A DNA stretch of 64,000 nt. Source: Austropuccinia psidii (lineage: Eukaryota > Basidiomycota > Pucciniomycetes > Pucciniales > Sphaerophragmiaceae). The notes under the pieces are model-generated. The model worked only from the letters and a program-made list of their open reading frames with translations. It did not search any database and was not told the DNA's origin. The translations under genes were made by a program, and so were the position numbers. Within the stretch, counting starts at the first letter, position 1, and the number at the start of each line of letters is the position of its first letter. The stretch spans positions 317,501-381,500 of the forward strand of contig JALGQZ010000015.1 of the NCBI GenBank assembly GCA_023105745.1, written 5' to 3'. Positions 9,491 to 21,009 of the stretch are shown in pieces.

Positions 9491-11506
9491 TGTGAGCCTT
9501 TGAGATATGACCACATACCCAATAAGGTCACAAAAAAGACTCAGAATAACTATACCTTTAATATAATTATATTAAAAGTACTTAGAATAATTATACATTA
9601 AAAATAATTACTTAAAATACCATAATTGATACAAAAATTGGTTTAACTTAAAAACCAATGAATAAACATGTAAAATAAATTATACCATTGGATTCCCCAT
9701 GGTAAAATACACATATACCATTTTTATGGCATATCTGTAAAGTCAATATTTAATGAATTATAAGGTATAATACCTTATAAAAACCATAAAACCTTATTTA
9801 TCTCAGAAACCAATGAAACAACATGTGAAATGAATTGGACCAGTGGATTTCCCACAAAATTCCACACATAAAACACTTAATAAGCTAATTTCCAAAGTTA
9901 ATACTTAAGGAATTAACCTGAATATATGCACTTTTTTGGTCAACGCATATATTCAAGGATCATAGCTAATATCTCTTAAACTATAAATGATAGAATGATG
10001 AACCAAAAATAAAGTTACCACGTAATTACTGTAGGAACACAGATATGAGCTTTATTTTACAAATTATAAACAAGGTTAAAACCTATGATGAAATATTGAT
10101 AAAAATCAACAGAGCTGTTGACCACTTTGGTGTGAAAGTGTTCCAAACTTAAAAAAAAGTATACAGTTGGATTCTACTAGTTTATTCGTGAGGAATGATG
10201 TAATTTTTATTATTAAATTCAGGGTATAACCCCCTGAAATCAAGGTTTGAAGTTTAAAATATTGAATTTCGACAGAAAAGATGAGTTACAAGAAAAATCA
10301 TCAAAATTAAAGTTTTGATGATGTAATGAAAAGCTCTTGGCAGTATAATAAGGTTATTCCAGGCTATCAGAATTCACTCTCTGAATTGCTGTAGCGTGTA
10401 AATCTTAAAATTTATTGAGGATCAAAGTTTGAGCTTAATTTGATCATTTATGATCACTCACAGTAACCTTAAATTAAGTTTAACAGTCTTAAGAGTGATA
10501 TGATTGGTGAATACTATTAGTTTATGATTAAAACTAATAAAATCCACGAAATTTGGGGTTCTGCCAAACCTCTGATGTCATCAACTTTAGAGTTATAGTG
10601 ATAACTCTAAATAATGGTGTAATAATGATGTAATATGGTTTGATAATGATGTAATCATCTCCAAACCTTAAACAATTGACCAATTCCAGTGGATATGATC
10701 AGTAAACGTCTACTAGAAGCCTGTTGGACTCTAGGAGGGAGGTATTTACTATAAATAGAGCTCTTTTTACTCTATTTTCCCCTCAGACGCATCAAAAACA
10801 TTAAATCAATTAAATCAAAGGTAATTTCTTTATTCTTTATATATAAAACTATTATATTATTAAAGACCAAAGTCCACCTTATTATAATAATCCATTTTGA
10901 CGTGATTAAATCATTTATTTAATTGTTTTTCTTAAAAATCTCTCTAAAAAACTCATTTCCACGTAAAAATCCAGAATAATTTGTAATTTTCTTTATTTTT
11001 ATTGTAAATACAATTTAAAAGGGTTGTATTTATATTTTTTGGCGTAAAATATTTCAAAATTATTATATTAAGTGTTAAAAGTAGGTTATTTTCTCTTATT
11101 ATAATAATTTCTCTATTATTACTCTCTTAATAATTCTTTAATTAATATAAATAGTATTTATATTAATTCATAACTTTAATATTAGTAATATTATTTTTAT
11201 TAATTGTTTTTTATTAATAAAAAGCAATTTTTTACGCCTTTATTATTTGTTGGTAACAATAATAAAGAGCTTTTTAAATATATTAATTATTTTATATTAA
11301 TATATTTATTTCTTATATTATATTTTCATAATATAAATTATATTATTATATTTATTTAATAATATAATTATTTTACGCCATAATAATAATAATTATTTAT
11401 TATTATTATATTTTTAATCTTATTTATTCAATTCATAAGGACATTCAGAGTACAATAAGTAATAAATTAGTAATTTTTACTTATTGCTTCATAGTCAAAC
11501 CTTACA
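9491..11506 (+). repeat. 3' LTR of A1
   Basis: A 2016-bp direct copy of 865-2861 with matching ends and TATA box (10750-10757). It carries about 20 extra nt in the AT-rich U5 near 11320. The target duplication TTTAT follows at 11507-11511. Confidence 0.95.
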
Positions 11507-11511
11507 TTTAT

Positions 11512-11640
11512 AATGGGAAATATTCAGTAAATACCAAGAAAAGCCCACTTGGGAACCAGCTCACTAGACCTTGTAAAGGATTTCTACTAATTGTATCCTG
11601 AAAGGAATGGCCCAGATACCTCAAGATCTTGACTTATGGT
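11512..11640 (+). pseudogene. Gypsy E relic: chromodomain remainder
   Basis: Directly continues the reading left at 864 across the A1 insertion. Translation gives FSKYQEKPTWEPA and then, with a frame change, LVKDFY.LYPERNGPDTSRS. This is a typical chromodomain end of a Gypsy chromovirus, and it shows that A1 inserted into the chromodomain codons. Confidence 0.75.
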
Positions 11641-12943
11641 TCTTGGTGTGAATTGTAATTTATGAAATTAAGTTCCTCTCCTGGAATGCACATTTCAGAG
11701 GTTATTTTACAAAAACTGTTTTAAAAACACCTTCGCCTCATTTTGAGAGCCTTCAAAATCCTTTTGGATATATTAAGATTGTCTTTCATTAATGGTATTC
11801 TCAGTTTAGACCCCTCAAATGAAGATATGGCAAAAAAAATTCTAATTTTGTTTTTAATACTGTATGACAATCATGAGTTTTCAATTAATTCTTCAAATGA
11901 AGTTAACATTTATGGAAAATTCATTTTTCATGGTTCTTGGTCTGGAGTGAAATTTATGAAATTAAGTTCCATCTCCTGTTATGCATCTCTGAGGGTCTCT
12001 AATTCTGCTAAAACAACACATTGGCCACTCTGTGAGCAAAAAAGTCTTGGTTTTATCTTTTTCAGGAAAATTATGTCTAAAATCAAGCAACTTATTTCAA
12101 TAAGAACAACTCTCAGAAAGCTTCCTTGTTGTCTTTTTCTTTTTATTTTTGTTGCTTTTACTTTTATAATTCCATTTTTGATATATATTTTTTGGAATCA
12201 TGATGATCCCCTCCCATATAATTCATTGGGAGGTTGCATTTTCTTTCTTGTATTAGTAAGAAGTAGGGATAAAGGACAAACCAAGCACAGACATATTCAA
12301 TAAACTAGTTATCTCTACCCAAATGATCAAAGTTCTTCTGTAAATCACCAATAAACTCATCTTCATACCTCATAAATTTAAAAGCCATCTCTTCTGAAGT
12401 ATTGTGTCATTTTCATAGACTATCATCTCTCTTCTGTTTATTTAAACCCTCATGAAAAGCCTTACCACAGCATCATGAGCCTCATTACCCACATTTGGAT
12501 CCTCTCTGGTAGCCCTGAAAGGCAAATGCTCTCTCCTTCAGAACACTTCGGCCACTTGAAATGTTAATGGCAATCATTCAACTCTACTATGGTTGGAGGG
12601 GCTGGTAACAGGTTGCACGTTAGTGAGGGAGGCATTGTTGATGGCCTAAATGAATAATCTCAGGCAGTTGTTCTAGCGGTGGATGAATTAGGTGAGGGTT
12701 GGGAAGCAGCAGATTTCACAATTGAAATCCTGGTTTGGAAGTTTCTAGGAGTACTTGGGATAGCTTGAATATGGAAGTTTCTGGAAGGTGGTTTAGTAGG
12801 AGAGAAATTTTGAAGTTCACCACCCTTTTTATTAGCAAATTCAACTTCTTCACTGTTAGTATCAGTTGGGAAATAAAAAAATGCTTCTTTTCCTCTTCAC
12901 TAATCTTGGCTGTTTATCCTGGTGATTAGGGCCTCTTTCAGCC
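11641..12943 (+). other. Decayed sequence with a short direct repeat
   Basis: No intact gene. A segment of about 75 bp at 11636-11710 recurs at 11929-12003; both contain a shared ATGAAATTAAGTTCC core. This is probably the 3' untranslated/LTR remnant of element E. The minus strand of about 12310-12940 reads as a decayed coding sequence (EDPNVGNEAHDAVVRLF and FMRYEDEFIGDLQKNFDHLG), with stops. I do not recognise the family. A plus-strand ORF (11743-12303) has no recognisable domain. Confidence 0.4.
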
Positions 12944-14334
12944 TGTGACTCAAAACCAGAGAACAAGAATGAAAGAAGAAGACTGTAAACCAATTGTATG
13001 GAAAAATGCCACCAAAAAAATGATCTGGTCCAAAATAAAGGGGAAAGTCACCTCTTCACACAGACATAACTCCCATAATTCTATCACAACAGGTGATCAA
13101 TTCATTCAAGCTCAAAAAAAGAACTGATCATAAACCTTAATTTTCACCTCTCAACCAAAGTCCATATGAAGAGACACAACCCCATAAAATGGGTTTTTAA
13201 ATTGAAGCTCCCAGTAAGGGCTATCCAATGGTACTAGCTAAATAAAGCTAAAATCAAATCTATAGGGGTCATGGTCAAATGAAAGCTAAATAATGGTGAA
13301 TAAAATATTCACCTCTCATGTAACTCCTACAGTTTCAGGGTGAGAAACCCAAAGTGGGGTATTTTGGGAAATAATACATTGAGATATTTCTGATGTTTCT
13401 CTTTCTTTTCCCACACCTCCTATAGAACAAAATTCATTCAGAAAACAATCTTAGTACAGGATTCATAATATATCCATAAGTCAACAAGTGAATTTCAAAC
13501 TGGTACAGCTTGGCCCTATTGAGTTTTAGCCAAACCAAATGAGTAATTATTTGGTATAACTCATCAAGGGCTAAAATATGGGCTAATCATGAGATTTTCA
13601 TATTCAAAACTGACAATTTTAGGGAATCTTTGAAGTCAAAATCCCACAATATTGGATAAAATTCAATACTGTGAGATAGTATCCCACAACTCTTAATATG
13701 AGGTATCAATACCACAAAAAAGTGTTTTTATACTTCAATAACTAATAGTATGACTAATAAGGGGTTCACTGACACATCCTGTACAGCATTCCGCACATCT
13801 GCCCTGTCAGAACACATCTGTGAGGACCCCAGATTGAAATTCTCACCCTGTATTGGGGAAAGGTGACCTGATGTGGCTTCCAAACAACATCTGAGCCTAA
13901 TACAGGCTATAAAGGTCTGTATAAGCCACAAGCCTACCCTTTTAAGTGAAAAACATTCATCCTTTCTATGTGAAAAGTACCAGAAATTCTTTCCACCCAT
14001 TTCCAGGATAAAAAGGGACCTTTCTCTGCCCAAAAGAGGAATCCCCATCCTGGTCTTTAATTCCTATGTAGTAAAGCTTTCTTACCAAATAGTTATACTC
14101 TTGGAAAAGAATCAGTTATACTTAAAATACTTATAAGTATTTTAGTGCTTATTCTCATCATTTCATTCATAACCACTGCACCTATGGATTTCAGTAGTGT
14201 TCACCACCACTAAATATCATTACTAAAGCCTTAATAACCTCTTCAAACTCCTTATTGCCTTTATTATGCATTTCAAAGTCATAGGTAAATCTGTAGATGC
14301 TATTTAATTACTTTATCATAGACTCAACCTGACA
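12944..14334 (+). repeat. 5' LTR of B
   Basis: A 1391-bp LTR from TGTGACTC to CCTGACA. It matches 27418-27465 joined to 29058-30418. A TATAAAGG at 13908-13915 is a possible core promoter. A PBS-like TGGGGCCTGGCCATG starts at 14339, nearly identical to that of A1. Confidence 0.75.
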
Positions 14335-15113
14335 TTTCTGGGGCCTGGCCATGTTTTTCCACAATGTTTTGGACTTTTTTCTATTGAAAGTTAGTTTTTC
14401 TTTCATTTTTTATCTTCAACCCACCATCATTATCATTTTGGTGTAAGAATGACCATACTAAGAATAATAATATATCATATATCATATAGTATGTTTTTTC
14501 AGTTATATAAAATATTATACACCTGAATTTTCTTCTTTTCTCATGTATTTTGATGTAGTTTCATTATATTTCAATTACCACTCATAAATGTTGCACTTTT
14601 TTCTAATATAAAAACATCAGACCCTTATATTCTTCTTTCTATCATAAACAAATACTGCTGTACTGTAAGTAGCAGCTTCAGAGGGTGTGGTTGAATACAT
14701 TAATAGCTTTAATTATTCATTAAAAGCCACTTTTTGTAATATTCTTGTTAATTACTGAATAATTTGCGAGATACTTGAGTTACAGTAGTAACCCATATAT
14801 CTGTTACATAGTATTTTTGGCATGGAAATTGCTATAAAACACCCACAGTAACTATAAATAGGTGTAATAGATGCAGATATTCTTTTACATGCAGAAGCAT
14901 TTTACCAAGTCAGAACTGACATAAGTCCTCATATTTTTTGCACTAGTGGAAGAAATCTTCATATCACTACAGACACAATCACACAGAGATTCACCAGTGA
15001 CACCCTCAGACACAGAACACATGCAGAAGTGAAAATGCAAGAGGAACATTGAAGTACTAATTATAACCAAGAAGTGGACACTAATTGCCCCTCAGAGGGC
15101 CATAAAACCACAA
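14335..15113 (+). other. B leader region
   Basis: Untranslated, AT-rich leader after the 5' LTR, with the PBS-like sequence at its start. I see nothing coding in it. Confidence 0.5.
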
Positions 15114-17332
15114 ATGTCTGCCTCAATACAAGGTAAACCAAACATGATAGCTTGTACAGGGAAGATGACAATCATGAACCCAGTTGTAACCTGTAAAGGC
15201 AAATCTCCCAAAGAAGTACAACATAAATTTGTACAAATCACAGTTAAAGTTAAATACCTTAAGAACAAGAAGTTGTTGATATATTCCAGAAACTGATACC
15301 ATGTCCCCTGTAAATCTCAAAAACCTTGTAGTCCCAAGGAACCAGCCAGAGGACAAAACAGGACTGTTCATACCCAGAAGACCAGGGTTTGGACAGCTTG
15401 GAGACTGGCTGGACACTCAGGGAAATCATTCCCATACTCTCATTAACCTTCCAATTCAAGAGACACGTCAAACCAGCGGATTTTACAGATATTGATCAAG
15501 TTCTTAAGCTCCACCAACTCCTTGGAAATATGTTGAAATGGAGAATTAATAATAAGATGTTCAGCCTGGCTTCACATTCTGAAGAATGTGGGGAAAACCT
15601 CCAGAAGATATTCATCAAAGAGATATCTTTCAAGGACCTTATGAAAATCACCAAAGGTTGGAATCCCAAAACTCAGTTCATACTCTTAGAGTATAGGGAA
15701 ATCAAGATAAGGGAGAATCAAGCCATCATCCAGGTTATAGAGGCACAATGGAACCAGAAGGATAATGGTCTCACTTCTTCAAGCTCACAGGGTGTGTTAA
15801 ACCAACTAAACTCCCCAGTGGCTTCACACCACTCATAAACCAACAGATCAGTGTCCAAGAGTCGCCACTATTCTCAGTCCCAGTTAGTTTCCAGGAGAAG
15901 ACAATTACCAAAGGGAAATAACAATAATTCTTTCAAACATATGCAGATTGAGTCAGATCCAATGATCCATCAGCTGTTGTACTTGGTGAAGGAAGTCCGC
16001 CAAAGAAACAACTGATTTCAAATAACCCTGATAGAATCAGTAGTCCTAGTGTTAAAAATAATATCCCTACTCAGAATGGACACAGTTTTGGAACACCTGA
16101 GGGTCCCATAAGTATCAGCTCCTTATGGAAACATACGGCACAATTCTAAGACCATACTGAAAGAGATTTTGACAAGCTGCAGGAGCTCATAAGCAGGTTT
16201 CAAGAAGTTAAAACCTTCAAAACCATTACAATAAATACCCTTTAAGAGGAATATACTAAAATAAGTAGAGCCTCAGAAGAAACAAATAAAAAACTAAACC
16301 AAGTTTTAGTGTAACAGAACCACTCCGAGATCCATATGACACATATCCAAGAACAAGTGCACTATATAGACCAAGATATTGATAAGAATTTCAATTTAAG
16401 TCAGAATACACATTAAAAATACCAAGGTGTTGTACATGAAAAAATACCATTACAAATCTTAAAAAATGTCACCAAACCAAGTTTTCACCTAGAGAATAAC
16501 CAAATATCACCATTACAATACAAAGATAGAGATAAAGTGGCCTACAAAGAAAATGAGGCATTGAAACAGCCATCAGAAGCCACAAATTGAACAAAACTCC
16601 TTGTCTTAGGATAATATCATCATATGAAACTCATTAATGATATTGATGTACCAATTATACCAGACTATTAGATAACATTTAGACTTAATTCATAGTTCAA
16701 AGGACACCCTAGTATATGATACACATAAATGAAAGAAATTTTATGGAAGAAGAAACTGGCCGTGGTGGGAGAGTCAAATGATCCAAAAGCAAATTAATGG
16801 TACATGGATATGGCAAAAGACCATTTCATTTGAAAATTACAAATACTAAGTGGACAAAGATCCTTATTAGTGGTGTCTTCAACAGTTTAAAAGACTTAAA
16901 TCCATTGATCCAAATATGAATACTCATGAGAGTAATCACAAATTCCTGACACAATTACCACGAGAACTAGAAAATTCAGTTAAATGCAAATTCAACAAAG
17001 ACTGCACCCTAGATGATATTGCCAACACCTTTCAAGATGTAAGGAAGAGGAAAAAGATATGGAAATACTCTCTATATAAAATCAAAGGTTTCAGAGAGAA
17101 AAAAACTCAAAGGGTAGACAACAAACCCAGAGAACAGGCAGAAGTATCTAAGAAGAAGGAATCTTGTCATGATTGTTGCTCCACAGACCACTATGCAGAC
17201 AGCTTTCCAAAGAAAAAGAAAATCTCTGCCATTAAAGAAGTCCCGGTGGAGAAATTCAAACAGAAGAATCTGACTCTTACTCTATGGGTAATTCCATCAG
17301 GGAAAAATCTGATGATGACCAAGACCCAATAG
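15114..17332 (+). pseudogene. gag: B gag relic
   Basis: Degenerate Gag of element B. The piece at 15389-15838 encodes a helix-rich segment with TKGWNPK. This corresponds to SNGWNPL of A1 and LNGWHPL of A2, which in those elements lies in the second, overlapping gag frame. Between 15840 and 16915 only broken coiled-coil-like sequence is readable. The piece at 16916-17332 aligns with the end of the gag core and contains a damaged zinc knuckle: CHDCCSTDHYADSF keeps CX2CX4H but has Phe for the last Cys, then a KKKK run. Multiple stops separate the pieces. Confidence 0.7.
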
Positions 17333-17348
17333 AGGAAAATTAAATCTG

Positions 17349-18345
17349 GTGGAGTACCAAGAGGAACCCCAGTTAAAAATCCAGGACATACAGTTGGAAG
17401 CAGGCCTGCAACAGGATATCAATAACCAAAACTTGTGCAAACACACTCAGGATGCACAGAAATTCCTAGTGAAACCCAATAATTGTAGGTCCTATATACA
17501 TGCCACATCCACCAAAATCACAGTTTTTGTTCACAATTCTCAGCACCCACGGATCATTGATAATTGAACACACTTCTCCATAGTAGCTAAGACCTAGTTG
17601 AACCTTTATTTTCCTAATTGGGAAATCTAACTCTTTCCTACCAAAGCTAAAAACTTAAAAATGCTTTAGGTAAGATGTACTACATAGGGACTATTATCAA
17701 AGAAATAATTATACCCCAAAAGAAGGGCAAAAGCAGACTTAATCCAAAGACTGTATTTCGTAAAAATTAATAAATGCAGTGGTCCCTACTAAGAACATAC
17801 TACCACAGTATTTCTGTAATTGACATTTACAACAGTAAAAGCATGCACATTACCATAGGTACAAACAAGGCGAATGCGCTTTCCCTTGATATATACCAGA
17901 TCTCAAACCAGGATCCCTTAGAGGAATTACTGAAAGAATTCAAAGAGGTAAAATTCAGTTCTAACCACCCAAGTAAACATAAACTCAATTTACTGAAAAT
18001 ATGTAGCAGGAATAGACCAGCTTTTTCAATGGGGGAAAATCCCTTAGGCAAGATCAGAGGTCATGATATATAATTATATCTGGATGTGGAAAGACCTTAT
18101 CCAGCCATTCTGAGAACATCTCCATACCCAGAAAGCTTGGAAAATAGGCAAGAGATTGATAAAAATGTCAATAAAACCCTAGATATGGATGTCATCAGGA
18201 AGATTGGACATAATTAGATTGTATAATTAACCACACCAATCCTAATAACTTGGCATAATGGCAAATCTACATTGTGTGGAGACTTCATAGAACTGAATAC
18301 GTACACCAAAGCTGAAAGGAACCCTACACCAAGCACCATTAAAAA
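17349..18345 (+). pseudogene. pol: B protease and RT N-terminal relic
   Basis: Broken pol sequence. The protease region (about 17349-17870) is barely recognisable, ending in a segment like the ...DIYNSKSMHITIGTNK counterpart of A1. RT fingers are readable around 18080-18345 (ERPYPAILRTSPYPES, VIRKIGHN, WHNGKSTLCGDFIELNTYT). The reading stops at the TIR element boundary near 18340 and resumes near 24556. Confidence 0.7.
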
Positions 18346-18400
18346 AAGCTATCCCCACTGGCAGGGGTAGCAGGTTCAACCTGGGTTCTAACCTTGAAAA
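18343..18400 (+). repeat. Left TIR of the 6.2-kb element
   Basis: AGCTATCCCCACTGGCAGGG followed by GTAGCAGGTTCAACCTGGG. It is inverted relative to 24490-24552 and also similar to 49260-49320. Confidence 0.6.
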
Positions 18401-18699
18401 AAAAATTCAAATACTTTCAGCCACAGCTTTGTAAATTAATAATTTCACTCAATTGAAATGGAATATTATGTATTTTCCATATTGTCCTTTCTAATTGAAA
18501 GACTCAACTGAATTCACATGGGCTATCATTTCCAAAACATCATTTTTTAGCTTTTTTTGAATGAAAAATTTTCAATGTATAAAAGGAAATATTCAAAGAA
18601 ATGAAACATTATCCAGCCATAATTGCATCATATCATTTCTTATATCATTGTAAAGTGTTTCAATATGTTTCAAATTGCATAACCCAAGAATTGAATCTT

Positions 18700-19860
18700 T
18701 CTTGATGGATTTTTTTTTTCTTATTATTGATTAATATCCCATATTTATCATGAAAAAATTGTTTCCACAATTGTTTGATTCCTCAGTTATAGCCATTAAT
18801 TCCTGTAAATCAGTAGTAGTGAAAACCTTTTGAAATATTTTTGAACTTGTTTTATTATTGAAAAGATTCATCCAAATCTATTTTTACAGCTTCATAAGTC
18901 TTTTTCAATGTATTAAGAGATTTTTATTATTATATGTCTTTTCCAATTTAAATTTGCAAGCTTGTTTATCTTGATAATCATTTGAATAACTCGGAATAAT
19001 ACTTATGCAGGTTAAGTTAATTTTTTTCCTGAATTCTTACATGTTGTTTTGAATACCTCACCATCATTAAATTTCAATTCATTATCCCAAAAATTCCCTA
19101 TATGCAAGTTTTCAAAGAATGGAAGTATTGAGTTTTTAAACTTCCCATTTGGGGTTCAACCTCTTTCATCTCTCACATCAAATATTTATTGCCAACAATG
19201 TTAATTCATTCTTTTTATTTTTTTTTATTTATTGAAATGTTATTAACTTTAACACTTCCTTTGAAAAATTTTCAAATAAATATCCTGAGGAACTTTGATT
19301 GAAAGGCAAAATAAGCAAATTTCAAGTTTCTATTTTCCCTTTTTATTTTTTTAAGAACTTGAGTTTATTTTGAAATTTTGGTTTTTTCTTATATATTCAT
19401 ACTGAGTTTCTTTGCAGCAATTTGAAAAGACAAATTTTTGTCTCCAATTTTTTGCTAATTTTTTTAGTTTCTGTGATTGTGTCAAAATATTTTTAGTTTT
19501 TTGTTTTACAATTTTTGTTCAGTACTTTAAGACAAAACCCATTCTTAGTTAATTTTTCATTTTGTTTTATCCATTTATTTCTTGCTTTAATTTTTCTTTT
19601 GTTTTTTGTTTTAACTTTTCCTACTTTGAATTTTTTTTCACCTTTTTTTATTTTTCTTAATTTTTTTTCAAATGTTGTTTTTTATTTTAATTTCCTTTTA
19701 AAATAATATGTAATTTTTTTATTCTTTTTATCATTATTTTTGTTTTTTTTTTATTTTTACTTTTTTCTTTTCTCTTTTTTATTATTTTCTTACTTTGTTT
19801 TTTGAAGAGGGATGTGGACATTTCAAATAACTACTTTTGCACTGATTTGGGGTGTTAACA
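18700..19860. other. T-rich interior of TIR element
   Basis: No gene. Strongly T-rich on the plus strand (notably 19500-19800), changing to A-rich after 19870. Confidence 0.5.
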
Positions 19861-19884
19861 CCCCTCAAAAAAAAGTAAAAATCA

Positions 19885-20410
19885 ATAGAATAAAATAAAA
19901 TAAAATAAAATAAAATAAAGTAAAATAAAATAAAATAAACAAAAATAAACAAAAAAATAATTCAATTTGAAAAGATTAGAAAGTAAAAACAGAAAATAAA
20001 AAATAAGAATTATTTTTATTAATTTTAAAATTAAAAAAGTTAAAAAAAACTAAAACAAAATCAAATAAAACAAAATTAAAAATTAAAAATTAAAAATTAA
20101 AAATAAAAAGTAAAAAATAAAAAATAAAAAATCAAAAATAAAAAATAGAAAATAAAAAATAAAAAACAGAAAATAAAAAAATAAAAAATAAAAAATAAGA
20201 AATAAGAAATAAGAAATAAAAAATAAAAAATAAAAAATAAAAAATAAAAAATAAAAAATAAAAAATAAAAAATAAAAAATAAAAAATAAAAAATAAAAAA
20301 TAAAAAATAAAAAATACAAAATAAAAGATAAAAGATAAAAAATTAAAAATTAAAAATAAAAAATGGAAAATGAAAAATAAAAAATAAAAAATGAAAAATA
20401 AAAAATAGAA
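19885..20410 (+). repeat. A-rich simple repeat tract (AAAAT and AAAAAT units)
   Basis: About 520 bp of microsatellite. A 5-bp unit (TAAAA) runs at about 19888-19940, and a 7-bp unit (TAAAAAA) with variants from about 20095 to 20410. It creates spurious Phe/Leu-rich ORFs on the minus strand. Confidence 0.9.
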
Positions 20411-20539
20411 AGTTTAAATTGTAAAATCAAAAAATTCAACAAAATTGTCATTGAAAAAACAAAAAAATACAAATAGAAAGAAGTTTTGAAAAATTTTGAA
20501 AAATGAAAATAGTTGAAATTAAATAAAAGAGAAATTATG

Positions 20540-21004
20540 TTTGACATTGTGGAATGTTATATACAACTTGTTGGTATTAATCAGTCTTTCAACCAGTTTA
20601 ATAGCCTTTTTGGCAAGAGCTCCCTTTTCTGAGGTCTGGCAGACAGCATTGTGACAATAAACTGGTTACCAATGTCAGGGGTTTGATTCTGGTTGGAGAC
20701 AAGAGGAGGTCTCAATAAAACAACCAGAAATCACTGGGGTTTTCCACTCCATTAGCATACAAGGGTTCTGCCCCTTGGGGGTTCCTTATAGGCTCCTGTT
20801 GTGACTAATGTAGCTCCATGAGGGTGACATGGGTAATACCATCAGCTACATGCACTTAGGGATGCAGTGCTCTAAACCCGGGGGTACTGTCACATGGTGG
20901 AATGTGATCTACAAATTGCCAGTATTAATCAGTCTTTCAACCGGTTTGGTAGCCTTTTTGGAAAGAGTTCCCTTTGCTGAGGTCTGGCAGACAGCATTGT
21001 GAGA
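20540..21004 (+). mobile_element. TRIM-like miniature LTR retrotransposon
   Basis: Two direct repeats of 117 bp (20540-20656 and 20888-21004) flank 231 bp of non-coding sequence, and the whole is flanked by TTATG at 20535-20539 and 21005-21009. The second repeat starts TGTCACAT and the first ends ATTGTGACA, so consensus ends are TG..CA in inverted form. The internal part begins ATAAACTGGTTACC (a TGG is available for a PBS) and ends in a purine/G run (CCCGGGGGTAC) next to the second repeat. No coding capacity. Size and layout fit terminal-repeat retrotransposons in miniature. Confidence 0.75.
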
Positions 21005-21009
21005 TTATG

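Larger units (their letters stand above)
865..11506 (+). mobile_element. Full-length Ty3/Gypsy retrotransposon A1
   Basis: A complete LTR retrotransposon of 10.6 kb. It is bounded by direct LTRs (865-2861 and 9491-11506) that both start TGTGAGCC and end CTTACA, and by a 5-bp target duplication TTTAT at 860-864 and 11507-11511. The internal region carries gag, aspartic protease, reverse transcriptase, RNase H, integrase and chromodomain in Ty3/Gypsy order. The coding region has at least three lesions: a 19-nt deletion relative to A2 at 4160/4161, an in-frame TAG at 5174-5176 and a 1-nt frameshift near 7000. It is therefore probably not autonomous as it stands. The two LTRs are very similar, differing by a roughly 20-nt indel near 11320 and scattered substitutions, so insertion was recent relative to B and D. 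Confidence 0.95.

Noticed and set aside
20083..20319. Phe/Leu-rich minus-strand ORFs (also 20350-20547)
   Set aside because: Pure product of the A-rich simple repeat; no protein character.
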